In this document: in pieces, positions 26,847-35,142 of the stretch | Numbering within the stretch: position 1 is the first letter of the stretch | Layout: each line of letters starts with the position of its first letter | Assembly: GCF_008122505.1 (NCBI RefSeq) | Contig: NZ_VSSB01000001.1 | Span: 1,906,891 to 1,970,890 of the forward strand | Length of the DNA: 64,000 nucleotides | Direction of reading: 5' to 3' | Source of the DNA: Agromyces mariniharenae | GTDB taxonomy: Bacteria > Actinomycetota > Actinomycetes > Actinomycetales > Microbacteriaceae | Translations under genes and position numbers: made by a program | The notes under the pieces: model-generated | The model's input: only the letters and a program-made list of their open reading frames with translations | The model's database searches: none | Told to the model about the DNA's origin: nothing

Positions 26847-28613
26847 ATGGTCGGGGCGCCGGACGAACCGGAGGGGACGGCTGCCGAGCCCTCGACGCCG
26901 TCGACGCCATCTGCGCCGCCGCGAGAGTCGTGGGTCGCCGCCCGCTGGCGGGCGATCCGCGGGGTGTTCCGCCGCGAGACGCTCGGCAAGGACGCCGTGG
27001 CCGGCACGATCCTCGGCGTCGAGAGCGTGCCCGACGGGCTCGCGATCGGGCTGCTCGCGGGCGTCAACCCGGTGGCCGGCCTGTACGCGTTCCTGTTCGG
27101 CATGGCCGGGGCGGCGCTGTTCACGAGCAGCACCTTCATGGCCGTGAACGCGACCAGCGCGATGGCGCTCATCGTCGCCGACAGCGATGTCGGCAACGCA
27201 CCCGACCCCGATCGGGCGCTCTACACGCTCGCGATGCTCACCGGGTTCATCATGGTCGTCGCGGGCCTGGTCGGCGGCGGCCGGCTGCTCCGATTCGTCC
27301 CCACGGCGGTGATGGTCGGCTTCGTGACGGCGGTGGGCATCAACATCGTGTTCGGGCAGCTGGCGAACCTCACCGGCTACACCGGGCGCGGGGCGAACCG
27401 GCTCGTGCGGGCGATGGACACGCTCCTGCACCTCGGGCAGTTCCACGTGCCCACGCTCGTCGTCGGGCTCGTGACGATCGGCCTGATCGTCGTGCTCACT
27501 CGCACCCCGCTGCGTGCGCTCGGACTCGTCGTCGCGATCGTCCTCGGATCGGGGCTGGCCGCGCTCTTCACGTACGCGTTCGACTGGGAGGTGCTCACCG
27601 TCGGCGACATCGCCGACGTGCCGAACGCCCTCCCCGCGCCCGTGCTCCCGAGCCTGGCCGACGTGCCCGACCTGCTGCTGCCCGCATTCGCGCTCGCGTT
27701 CGTCGGCCTCGTGCAGGGCGCGGGCGTCGCGGGCAGCGTGCCGAACCCCGACGGCAGGCCGGCCGACGCCTCGCGCAACTTCGTCGGCCAGGGCGCGGGC
27801 AGCATCGTGGCCGGGGTGTTCCGCGGCATGCCGGTCGGCGGGTCGACGTCCGCCTCCGGGATCCTCGTCGCCGCCGGCGCGCGGACCCGCCTCGCCCTGT
27901 TCATCGCGTCGACGGTCATGGCGATCGTCATCCTGGTGGCCTCGGGCGTGGTGGCGCTCGTCGCCATGCCCGCGCTCGCCGGCCTGCTCATCGTGGTCGG
28001 GATCCAGGCGATCAAGCCGCTGCGCATCCACTCGGTCGTGAAGACGGGCGCGCTGCAGACGACCATCATGGTGGTCACGTTCGGCCTGACGCTGGTGGTG
28101 CCGCTGCAGTTCGCGGTGCTCATCGGCGTCGGCCTCGCGATCATCCTCTTCGTGGCGCAGCAGTCGAACCGCCTGCGGGTCCGCCAGCTCGAGTTCCACG
28201 GGGAGGGGCGCATGCGCGAGACGGACCCGGTGGCCGTCGTCCCGCCGCATGGCGTCGTGGTGCTGCAGCCGTACGGCAACCTCGCCTACGCGACGGCGCC
28301 GGTCTTCGACGAGCAGCTGCCGAAGGTCGACGACGCGTCACGCGGTTCCGTCGTCATCTTCCGGCTGCGCGGGATCGACGAGCTCGGGCTCTCGCTCGTC
28401 GCGGTGCTCGAACGCTACCTCGACGAGCTCGAGCAGCGCGGCTCGACGCTGTGGCTCGTGGTCGCGGGCGACCGGATCCGCAACCAGCTCGCCGCGGGCG
28501 GCCTGCTCGACCGCCTCGGTCCCGACCGCGTCTACGCGAGCTCGGAGTGGATCGGCGAGGCGGTGCACCGCGCGCACGCCGACGCCGAGGCGTGGGTGGC
28601 CGAGCGGCGCTGA
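26847..28613 (+). CDS. SulP-family anion transporter with STAS domain
   Basis: 588 residues. After a 45-residue polar N-tail, the SulP core starts at DAVAGTILGVESVPDGLAIGLLAGVNPVAGLYAF. It includes the QGAGVAGSVPNPDGRPADASRNFVGQGAGSIVAGVFRGMPVGGSTS region that forms the anion site, then further helices. A cytoplasmic STAS domain spans about 460-575 (VVVLQPYGNLAYATAPVFDEQL, SVVIFRLRGIDELGLSLVAVLERY). SulP proteins move sulfate, bicarbonate or dicarboxylates. The start has GGAGGGGAG upstream. Co-transcription with the dehydrogenase favours an organic acid but does not prove it. Confidence 0.9.
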   Translation: MVGAPDEPEGTAAEPSTPSTPSAPPRESWVAARWRAIRGVFRRETLGKDAVAGTILGVESVPDGLAIGLLAGVNPVAGLYAFLFGMAGAALFTSSTFMAVNATSAMALIVADSDVGNAPDPDRALYTLAMLTGFIMVVAGLVGGGRLLRFVPTAVMVGFVTAVGINIVFGQLANLTGYTGRGANRLVRAMDTLLHLGQFHVPTLVVGLVTIGLIVVLTRTPLRALGLVVAIVLGSGLAALFTYAFDWEVLTVGDIADVPNALPAPVLPSLADVPDLLLPAFALAFVGLVQGAGVAGSVPNPDGRPADASRNFVGQGAGSIVAGVFRGMPVGGSTSASGILVAAGARTRLALFIASTVMAIVILVASGVVALVAMPALAGLLIVVGIQAIKPLRIHSVVKTGALQTTIMVVTFGLTLVVPLQFAVLIGVGLAIILFVAQQSNRLRVRQLEFHGEGRMRETDPVAVVPPHGVVVLQPYGNLAYATAPVFDEQLPKVDDASRGSVVIFRLRGIDELGLSLVAVLERYLDELEQRGSTLWLVVAGDRIRNQLAAGGLLDRLGPDRVYASSEWIGEAVHRAHADAEAWVAERR

Positions 28614-28658
28614 CGGCGCGGCATCCGTGGGCCCGGCATCGGGACGCGACGCGGGACG

Positions 28659-29468
28659 TCAGCGTTGCAGGAACCCGAGCAGCTCGGCGTTGAACCGCCC
28701 CGGCTGCTCGATGTTCGCGGCGTGCCCGTCGCGCTCGATGACGGTCGACGTCCCGCGCCGGTTCAGGGCAGCGGATGCCGCGGCGTGCTCGGCCGGCCAG
28801 AACTCGCTCTCGGCGCCGGCGATGAAGAGCACGGGCACGTCCACCTCCGCGACCGTGCTGCGCCAGTCGCGCGTGGCGTGGTCGTGGAGCAGCTCGAGCT
28901 CGGCGGACGTGAAGGTGGGCTTGCCGCCCTTCGGCAGGTCCATCGCCTTCAGGACCCTGGCGATGCGCACGAGTCCCTTCGACTTCGCCGGGTGCCGGCC
29001 GGGGTCGGGGATGCCGGTCGCGAACATGGCATCGACGTTCGAGGCGTCGTAGTCGTAGAACCCGAACGGCCAGTCGGCCGTGTTCAGCATCTTCGGCGTC
29101 TGGTCGACGATGACGATGTCCCGGATGCCGCCGGTGCCGAACTGCCGCACGCACGACCAGATCGCGTTGCCGCCCATCGACTGGCCCACGAGCGTGACGT
29201 CGTCGAGCCCGAGCTCGAGCAGGAGGTCGTGGATGTCGGCGCCGTGCCGGTCCATGGTGTGGTCGTCGGGACCGACCTCGGACGCGCCGTGGCCGCGCCG
29301 GTCGAACGCGATCACGCGGAGGCCGGCCCGGGCCAGCGGCTTCACCTGGTACGACCAGCTCGTCGCGGCCGCCGTGAACCCGGCGATGAGCACCACCGGA
29401 CGGGCTGCCGGGTCGCCCGTCTCGACGTAGTGCAGCCGGGTGCCGTCGGAGCTCGTGATGGTCGGCAT
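28659..29468 (-). CDS. Alpha/beta hydrolase
   Basis: 269 residues. Nucleophile elbow GQSMGG with the serine near residue 97; the oxyanion region is LIAGFTAAATSW near 30; FDRRGHGAS near 57; the acid is probably in the FIAGAESEFWP strand near 215; the histidine is in ERDGHAANIEQPGRF near 250. This arrangement resembles epoxide hydrolase, haloperoxidase and ester hydrolase families, and the substrate is open. The ATG at 29468 with GAGGCGACG upstream is used instead of longer in-frame starts. Confidence 0.88.
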   Translation of the reverse strand: MPTITSSDGTRLHYVETGDPAARPVVLIAGFTAAATSWSYQVKPLARAGLRVIAFDRRGHGASEVGPDDHTMDRHGADIHDLLLELGLDDVTLVGQSMGGNAIWSCVRQFGTGGIRDIVIVDQTPKMLNTADWPFGFYDYDASNVDAMFATGIPDPGRHPAKSKGLVRIARVLKAMDLPKGGKPTFTSAELELLHDHATRDWRSTVAEVDVPVLFIAGAESEFWPAEHAAASAALNRRGTSTVIERDGHAANIEQPGRFNAELLGFLQR

Positions 29469-29550
29469 CGTCGCCTCGTTCCTCGGGTGGGCGGCCGGAG
29501 TGATCCGGGCTGCCCCCAGTCTGGAACCGCGCGGAAGTGCGGGCAAGCCC

Positions 29551-30396
29551 TCAGCGGATCGGGTCGGCCTCGAGGTCGCGCACGGTGTAGAACTCCTGGT
29601 CCCAGAGGGCGTAGACGAGCCACGTGGGCAGCAGGTACGACTCCTGCAGGAAGTTCGCCTGCGACGCGTGGATGCTCCAGCCCTCGTGCTTCTTCTGCAC
29701 CTCGGCGGGCATCGCGTACTCGGGCTTCGGCTGGTGCTCGACCACGAACCTCCCGGTCTCGCCGCCGAAGATCGACAGCGCCGTCGAAGGGCTGATCGTG
29801 TAGACGAAGTGCTCGGGGCCGCGGTAGTCGCCGTCGGATGCCGCGAGCTCGGCGATCGCCCGCTCGGTGACCTCGCCCATCCGCATGTGGTCCTCGTGGC
29901 CGGTCGCGCCCGACTCGGGCCAGAACCCGACGACGACGTCGGGGCGGACCCGCTCCATCTCGGCGACGACCCGCTCGACGAGCTCGTCCCCGTCGACCTC
30001 GGGCACGCCGCCGTCGGGGTAGTCCCACACGACGTGCCGGTCGACGCCGAGGTTCCAGCTGTTCTTCAGCGCCTCGGCCGTGCGGATCTCACCGAGGTCG
30101 GACTGGCGTCCGACCGTGGGCGACTGCTCGCCCGCCTCGCCCTGCGTCGCGGTGATCATCGCGGTGTAGGCGCCGTCGTCGCGCTTGGCGCGCCAGAACA
30201 GGCCGTTGACCGTCTGCTCGTCGTCGGGGTGGGCGAACACCCCGAGCACGCGCGTGCCGCCGAGCTCGCCGACCACGGAGTCGACGCCTCGCGCGGCGGG
30301 CTCGTGGAACAGGTGTCGGCCGGCCCAGTACACGCCGCCGACGAGGGCGAGCAGGACGGCAGCGGTGACGAGGAGCGCGACGGTGCGCTTGCGCAT
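29551..30396 (-). CDS. Membrane-anchored PIG-L family deacetylase
   Basis: 281 residues. N-terminal membrane anchor (TVALLVTAAVLLALVGGVYWAG), so the enzyme faces outside. The zinc motif AHPDDE lies near residue 55 and the second ligand region is GHEDHMRMGEV near 165. This LmbE/PIG-L family removes acetyl groups from GlcNAc-containing substrates such as mycothiol precursors. An external location argues against MshB and towards wall or capsule sugars. A TTAGCAT element about 85 bases upstream may be the -10, giving a long leader. The gap 30397-30561 shows nothing else. Confidence 0.85.
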   Translation of the reverse strand: MRKRTVALLVTAAVLLALVGGVYWAGRHLFHEPAARGVDSVVGELGGTRVLGVFAHPDDEQTVNGLFWRAKRDDGAYTAMITATQGEAGEQSPTVGRQSDLGEIRTAEALKNSWNLGVDRHVVWDYPDGGVPEVDGDELVERVVAEMERVRPDVVVGFWPESGATGHEDHMRMGEVTERAIAELAASDGDYRGPEHFVYTISPSTALSIFGGETGRFVVEHQPKPEYAMPAEVQKKHEGWSIHASQANFLQESYLLPTWLVYALWDQEFYTVRDLEADPIR

Positions 30397-30561
30397 GGGC
30401 GGGGCTTTCGGGTTCGGGTCGGGGTCGCGGCGCGCCGATGAAGGGAGGCCCGCCGCGGGGAGGGGGCGACGAGCATGCTAACCCGGAGCGCGGCGAACGC
30501 CGAATCATGCTCGGCTTCGCGGGATCCCGGCCGAATCCGGGCTCCGCGAGCAGCGCTCGGG

Positions 30562-30948
30562 TCAGGCCTTCCGTTCGCTCCGGCGGCGGTCGATGAGGAA
30601 CTTCGCCGCGAGCCAGCCGAGCAGCGCGGTCGTGAGCCACACGACCACGGCGGCGAGGATCCACGCCGCGACGCCGTCGAAGCTGAGCCCGTCGGAGAGG
30701 AGGGTCGCGAGCCACAGGGCGAGGAACGTCGACGCCAGGCCGGCGATGCCGGCGACGGTCGGCGCCGATCGGTGGAAGATGCGCTCGATCAGCCACTCGA
30801 TGAGGGCCTGTGCGGCGGCGAACACGAGGATCGCGACGATGAAGCCGGTCGCATGCACGTGGAAACCGGGGATGAGCAGCGCCGCGAGGAGCAGGCCGAG
30901 CGCGGCCGCGCCGAGGAAGACGGCGATGCGGATGAGGAGGCGCACCAT
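30562..30948 (-). CDS. Four-helix phage-holin-family membrane protein
   Basis: 128 residues with four hydrophobic segments (LLIRIAVFLGAAALGLLLAALLI, GFIVAILVFAAAQALIEWL, VAGIAGLASTFLALWLATLL, GVAAWILAAVVVWLTTALLGWLA) and a basic end. The layout matches the 'phage holin family / mycobacterial 4 TMS' group, PF04020-like. Despite the name these are widespread chromosomal membrane proteins and there is no prophage here. Function unknown. Confidence 0.75.
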   Translation of the reverse strand: MVRLLIRIAVFLGAAALGLLLAALLIPGFHVHATGFIVAILVFAAAQALIEWLIERIFHRSAPTVAGIAGLASTFLALWLATLLSDGLSFDGVAAWILAAVVVWLTTALLGWLAAKFLIDRRRSERKA

Positions 30949-31017
30949 GAGCGGAGGGTATCGAACGCGGCATCCGACCTCTTGGCGTGGCGCGCCGCCG
31001 CGGTGGAAGATGAACGG

Positions 31018-31044
31018 GTGACGCCACGACGGGGAGCGGCATGA
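31018..31044 (+). promoter_or_regulatory. Possible leaderless 8-codon upstream ORF
   Basis: GAAGAT (31006-31011), six bases, then a GTG opens an eight-codon frame (V-T-P-R-R-G-A-A) whose TGA overlaps the ATG of the MFS gene as ATGA. The spacing is the same as at leaderless gene starts in the window. If real, translation of the mini-ORF would feed ribosomes to the MFS start; the MFS gene also has its own GGGGAG site. Confidence 0.35.
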
Positions 31045-32357
31045 CCCAAGCCGGACCGAACCGGGCCGCCCGCCGTGTCCAGGGCGTGTACTACACGCTC
31101 ATGCTCGGGAACACGCTGGCGGCCTCGTTCATCTGGGGCATCAACACGCTGTTCCTGCTCGACGCCGGGCTCTCGAACCTCGAGGCGTTCGCCGCCAACG
31201 CGTTCTTCAGCGCGGGCATGTTCATCTTCGAGATCCCCACGGGCGTGGTCGCCGACACGGTCGGGCGCCGGGCGTCGTACCTGCTCGGCACGCTGACGCT
31301 CGCCGTGACCACGGTGCTGTACTGGCTGCTCTGGGTCTGGCAGTCGCCGTTCTGGGCCTGGGCGATCGTGTCGGTGCTGCTCGGCCTCGGCTTCACGTTC
31401 TTCTCGGGCGCGGTCGACGCGTGGCTCGTCGACGCGCTGCACGCGACCGAGTACCGGGGCAGCCTCGAGACCGTCTTCGGCCGCGCGATCATCGTCGGCA
31501 ACGTTGCCATGCTCGGCGGCTCGGTGCTCGGCGGCATCGTGGCGCAGCTGACGAACCTCGGCGTCCCGTTCTTGCTGCGGGCGGGCATCCTCGTCGTGAT
31601 GCTCGTCGTGGCCGCGCTGCTCATGCGCGACCTCGGGTTCACGCCCGAACGCGGCGCCGGGCCGATCAAGGCCACCGGCAACGTCCTGCGCGCCTCCGTG
31701 AAGTACGGCCTCGGCAACCCGCCCGTGCGCTGGCTCATGCTCGCCACGCCGTTCACCGCCGGCGTCGGGATCTACGCGTTCTACGCGCTGCAGCCGTACC
31801 TGCTCGAACTGTGGGGCGACGAGGAGGCCTACACGATCGCGGGCCTCGCCGCCGCCCTGCTGTCGGGCGCCGGGATCGTCGGCGGCATCCTGGCACCCCG
31901 GGTGCGCCGGCTGTTCCGCAAGCGCACGTCGACCATCCTGCTCGCCACGCTCTCGAGCACGGCCGTGCTCATCGCGCTCGCCTTCACCACGAACTTCTGG
32001 ATCGCCGTCGTGCTCATCGCCGCGTGGGGCGTCGCGTCGTCGATCGACGACCCGGTGCATCGCGCCTACCTCAACGACATGATCCCGTCGAAGCAGCGCG
32101 CGACGGTGCTCTCCTTCGACTCGCTGCTCGGCAGCGCGGGCGGCGTGGTCTTCCAGCCGATCCTCGGCCGTTCGGCCGACCTCGGCGGCTACGGCGCCTC
32201 GATGCTCTGGAGCGGCGTCATCACGGCGTTCGCCGCGCCGTTCGTGCTGCTCAGCCGTCGGCAGCGGGCGCCGGCCGACACCGCGCGCACGGTCACGCAG
32301 GCGGCCGAGACGGGCGACGAGCCCACGGCGGATGCCGCGGCGCCGCCCACGGCGTGA
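31041..32357 (+). CDS. MFS transporter
   Basis: 438 residues with twelve predicted helices. IPTGVVADTVGRRASYLLG after helix 2 is the MFS signature, and the GLGFTFFSGAVDAWLVDAL helix is typical of a drug/sugar MFS subgroup common in actinobacteria. The polar C-tail (RAPADTARTVTQAAETGDEP) is cytoplasmic. The ATG at 31041 has GGGGAG upstream and overlaps the stop of a possible upstream mini-ORF. No regulator gene is adjacent. Substrate unknown. Confidence 0.82.
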   Translation: MTQAGPNRAARRVQGVYYTLMLGNTLAASFIWGINTLFLLDAGLSNLEAFAANAFFSAGMFIFEIPTGVVADTVGRRASYLLGTLTLAVTTVLYWLLWVWQSPFWAWAIVSVLLGLGFTFFSGAVDAWLVDALHATEYRGSLETVFGRAIIVGNVAMLGGSVLGGIVAQLTNLGVPFLLRAGILVVMLVVAALLMRDLGFTPERGAGPIKATGNVLRASVKYGLGNPPVRWLMLATPFTAGVGIYAFYALQPYLLELWGDEEAYTIAGLAAALLSGAGIVGGILAPRVRRLFRKRTSTILLATLSSTAVLIALAFTTNFWIAVVLIAAWGVASSIDDPVHRAYLNDMIPSKQRATVLSFDSLLGSAGGVVFQPILGRSADLGGYGASMLWSGVITAFAAPFVLLSRRQRAPADTARTVTQAAETGDEPTADAAAPPTA

Positions 32358-32406
32358 CGATCCGGTCACGAAGCCCCGTGCCCCTTTCGGGGGACACCGA
32401 TCGTCG

Positions 32407-32412
32407 CTAGCA
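32407..32412 (+). promoter_or_regulatory. Probable -10 box for the secreted protein gene
   Basis: TAGCAT about 60 bases before the ATG at 32474. A small hairpin, CCCC-tttc-GGGG at 32381-32392, lies upstream and may end transcription from the MFS gene. Confidence 0.4.
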
Positions 32413-32473
32413 TGTCCGGACACGGGCGCCGCCGCCGGCGCCCCGACGGCGGACGACGGGCGGGGGTGCGGGG

Positions 32474-33115
32474 ATGCGCAAGGCGTGGCTCGTGAGCCTC
32501 GGTGTCGCCGTCGCGGTCGGCGCCGCCGCCTTCGTCGGCGCCGCCGCGGCCACCACGGGCGCGCCGGTCTTCTACGACGCGCGTCACCCGGCGCCCGCCC
32601 CGACCGACGCCGGCGGGTACGACGTTTCTGCAGGCGCGGATCCGGGCTCGACGACCGACGGCGCCGTCGACGAGGCGGATGCGGGTGGCGCGCCGGTCGC
32701 GTCGAACGGGCCGACCCCGCCCGATCGCGCATCGGGAGCGACCCCGGCCACGCCGACGCCGACACCCGCCCCCGCACCGACTCCGACACCCGGCGCCGAC
32801 GATCCCGATCGCGCCCACGGCGTGCCCGACGTCACCGTGCCGCCGACGCTGGCCGAGCGCGAGTCCTGGCTCGCGTTCCAGCAGGTGCTCCGCGACTGCA
32901 TGGCCGACGCGGGCCACGAGTACCTCTACTGGGAGTGGTGGAACCCTGGGCCCGACACGTCGAACCGGTTCCCGGCGATGCCGCCCGACCTGTCGCGCGG
33001 CGAGGTCGGCCGGTGGCAGGCCGCGCTCGAGTGGTGCAGCGACCAGGCGGGTTCGATGCGCTCGGGTGTCGAGCCGCCGCCCGCCGACGGCATCGGGATC
33101 GAGACCGAGGACTGA
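32474..33115 (+). CDS. Secreted or membrane-anchored protein, family not recognised
   Basis: 213 residues. N-terminal signal or anchor (AWLVSLGVAVAVGAAAFVGAAAA), a long Ala/Asp/Pro/Thr-rich linker with a Thr-Pro tandem (about 90-110), then a compact C-terminal domain of about 95 residues with two cysteines: LRDCMADAGHEYLYWEWW and ALEWCSDQAGSM. The CMAxxG motif also occurs in the converging gene at 33150-33887, so the two may be distant paralogues. No lipobox and no catalytic motif. Role unknown. Confidence 0.75.
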   Translation: MRKAWLVSLGVAVAVGAAAFVGAAAATTGAPVFYDARHPAPAPTDAGGYDVSAGADPGSTTDGAVDEADAGGAPVASNGPTPPDRASGATPATPTPTPAPAPTPTPGADDPDRAHGVPDVTVPPTLAERESWLAFQQVLRDCMADAGHEYLYWEWWNPGPDTSNRFPAMPPDLSRGEVGRWQAALEWCSDQAGSMRSGVEPPPADGIGIETED

Positions 33116-33149
33116 CCAGGGCACGCGAGGGCCGCGGCCGCCCGGTCAG

Positions 33150-33887
33150 TCAGTGCATGTTGTCGTTGCCGAGGACATGGACGGCGTAGCCGTGGCATCC
33201 GGCGTCCTCCCAGCGGTAGGCGGCACCGGTGCCCGCGTCGCCGTACATCGCGACCCACCAGGCGTCCGTGCCGTCGTCGAACTCGCCGAAGCCCTGCTCG
33301 GCCAGGCACGCGCGGATCTCGTCCTGGAACGCCGCCATCTCCTCCTCCTCGGTCATCGCGTTCGGGTCGGGCGCCGGCACCGGCGCCGAGAGCGGGGTCC
33401 CTGCTGCCCGGGCGACCGCCACGGCGTGCTCCCCCACGCCGAGGCAGCCGCGCTGCTTCCAGTCCGAGGCCGGCACCGACCAGTCGTCGCGAGCCTCGCC
33501 GTAGAACGCGTTGAGCCACATGATCGACTGCTCGAAGCTCAGCCCTCGCGGCTGCGAATCCTGGTTGAGCCACGGGGCCGCGGGCACGTACGTCGCGCCC
33601 TTGCCGGCCATGCACTCGGCGATGACCTGCTCCCGGCCCATGTACTCCTCCTGGCCCTCCACCGTCGAGAGGTCGGAGATGGGCACCTCCATGGCCATGG
33701 CATCGACGGTCGAGGCATCCGAGTCCCCAGCGTCGAGGTCGACGGTCGCGCCGCCTGCTGCGACGTCGTCGCCGGCGAGCTCGAACCAGGACGTCCCGAA
33801 CGCGCCGAAGGCCGTGAGCGCGACCGCCGCCGCGCAGACCAGGATGCCGCCCATGGCGATCGGAGCGGCCAGTCGCCTGACGTTCAT
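33150..33887 (-). CDS. Membrane-anchored extracytoplasmic protein of a PadR operon
   Basis: 245 residues. N-terminal anchor (AAPIAMGGILVCAAAVALTAFGAFG), then a soluble domain with four cysteines in AECMAGKGATYVPAAPWL, QRGCLGVGEH, IRACLAEQGFGEF and EDAGCHGYAVHV, suggesting two disulfides outside the cell. The ATG overlaps the stop of the upstream membrane protein gene (ATGA), making it third in a padR-led operon. It shares the CMAxxG motif with the gene converging on it. Family not recognised. Confidence 0.75.
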   Translation of the reverse strand: MNVRRLAAPIAMGGILVCAAAVALTAFGAFGTSWFELAGDDVAAGGATVDLDAGDSDASTVDAMAMEVPISDLSTVEGQEEYMGREQVIAECMAGKGATYVPAAPWLNQDSQPRGLSFEQSIMWLNAFYGEARDDWSVPASDWKQRGCLGVGEHAVAVARAAGTPLSAPVPAPDPNAMTEEEEMAAFQDEIRACLAEQGFGEFDDGTDAWWVAMYGDAGTGAAYRWEDAGCHGYAVHVLGNDNMH

Positions 33888-34639
33888 TCCCCGTCCTCGG
33901 GCCGAGCGGCCGGCTCGGGCTCGGCCACGGCCTTCGGTGCGGTCCACCACGCGGCCATCGAGAGGAAGAACAGCACGGCAGCACCCGTCGCGACCCGGTT
34001 CAGCAGCACCATCTGCGCGGTCGAGGTCGAGAAGTACGCCGTGAAGCTCACGCTCGTCTCCATGAGCGCGTAGGTGCCGAATCGGATGAGCAGGTACGCC
34101 GCGATCGCCAGCACGAGCCCGGCGAACGCCCGTCGCCGGGCGACCATGAGCAGCCACGACCCGACGAGCGCCAGGACAAGGCCGACGACCGAGAGCTCGG
34201 CGACGTCGGCCGCGCCGCGCCAGTCGCCGATGAGCACGCTCCGCACCACGCGCCAGACGATGAACCCGCCCCAGGCGACGAGGGCGATCGCGGCGAGGTG
34301 CGCGAGCGCCGGCATCGCGAGCGGGAACGTGCCCCTCGGGGCGCCCATCGCGGCGCGACGCAACCGGGCGCCGCGCCAGGCGAGGTCGGCCGGGATGCCG
34401 CGGATGGCCCTTCCGAGGATCGAGCCCGTCGCACGGGCACCCGAGTGCTCGCGTTCCTCGTAGAGGTCGGAGGCGACCTCGGCCCGGCGTTCGGACGCGA
34501 CGTCGTCGGGCAGGTCGGCGGTGTACCACCGGCACCAGGCGAGCACCGTCGCGTCGACGCGCCCCGCAGCACGATGTCGAATGCGCGCGGATGCCTCGAG
34601 CCCGAGCCCGCCGTCGGGTTCGAGCGTGACGGCGCTCAT
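33884..34639 (-). CDS. Multi-helix membrane protein, second gene of the PadR operon
   Basis: 251 residues. The soluble N-part has WCRWYTADLPDDVASERRAEVASDLYEERE, a pattern seen in PadR-linked 'permease prefix' type proteins of actinobacteria. Five to six hydrophobic segments follow (for example LAHLAAIALVAWGGFIVWRVV). Both ends overlap neighbours. By analogy with PadR-controlled membrane-stress operons (LiaI/DUF1700-like), it may sense or counter envelope stress, but this is inference from context. Confidence 0.72.
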   Translation of the reverse strand: MSAVTLEPDGGLGLEASARIRHRAAGRVDATVLAWCRWYTADLPDDVASERRAEVASDLYEEREHSGARATGSILGRAIRGIPADLAWRGARLRRAAMGAPRGTFPLAMPALAHLAAIALVAWGGFIVWRVVRSVLIGDWRGAADVAELSVVGLVLALVGSWLLMVARRRAFAGLVLAIAAYLLIRFGTYALMETSVSFTAYFSTSTAQMVLLNRVATGAAVLFFLSMAAWWTAPKAVAEPEPAARPEDGE

Positions 34640-34989
34640 GCGAACGCCGTCCTCGGGCTCGGTGCGAGCGCGGTGCGCTGCTCGGTCTCGGCGCGACAGG
34701 CGGCGACGCCGGCGCCGGTCACCCGGTAGAGCCGCCGTCGAGGGCGGCCCTCGTCGGCGGCGATGCCCGGATCCTCCCATTCGGATTCGACCAGGCCGCG
34801 TTCGGCGAGGCGGCTGAGCGCCTTGTAGAGGGTGCCGTGCGCGGTGAGCGCCGTGGCTCCCGCGCGGTCGGCGATGCGCTTGGCGAGTGCGAAGCCGTAG
34901 AAGTCGCCGTCTTCCGCCTGGAGCTCGATCCCAGCGCCGAGGATGTCGACCTCGAGGTCGACCAGCCGCCCTTCCCGTCTGCGTGGCAT
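34636..34989 (-). CDS. PadR-family transcriptional regulator
   Basis: 117 residues. Winged helix with LGAGIELQAEDGDFYGFALAKRIADRAG, TLYKALSRLAERGLVESEWED, and GRPRRRLYRVTGAGVAACRAE, the PadR signature. The ATG at 34989 is fixed by TACACT exactly six bases upstream (35001-34996), a leaderless start; a longer in-frame start would sit inside the repeat operator. It is first in a three-gene overlapping operon. Three phased repeats in its promoter indicate autoregulation. Confidence 0.9.
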   Translation of the reverse strand: MPRRREGRLVDLEVDILGAGIELQAEDGDFYGFALAKRIADRAGATALTAHGTLYKALSRLAERGLVESEWEDPGIAADEGRPRRRLYRVTGAGVAACRAETEQRTALAPSPRTAFA

Positions 34990-35000
34990 GGGAACAGTGT

Positions 35001-35057
35001 AGGAAGATATCGTCCAGTTGTATAGGAAGATATCTGCCGAAACTATAGGAAGATACC
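35001..35057. promoter_or_regulatory. Three 23-bp-phased operator repeats at the padR promoter
   Basis: AGGAAGATATC at 35001-35011, AGGAAGATATC at 35024-35034 and AGGAAGATACC at 35047-35057. Spacing is exactly 23 bp twice, about two helical turns, so copies face the same side of the DNA. Copies 2 and 3 are each preceded by TAT and followed by TGCC. The first copy overlaps the padR -10 box. The third lies near the promoter of the divergent DUF4232 gene (TATGCT/TAGCGT at about 35064-35073). Confidence 0.8.
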
Positions 35058-35142
35058 TGCCCATATGCTAGCGTCCCCCCGAGTCGCCTGATCGGCGGCC
35101 CAGACGGAGCCGTCTCATCGGGTGGCTCGGAAGGGGAACGAC

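Noticed and set aside
25366..28250. Long minus-strand frames opposite the dehydrogenase and SulP genes
   Set aside because: His/Asp/Arg-rich shadows; the plus-strand frames carry clear FAD, SulP and STAS motifs.
30562..30948. Holin-like gene as evidence for a prophage
   Set aside because: No endolysin, integrase, capsid or tail gene nearby; the family is common on chromosomes.
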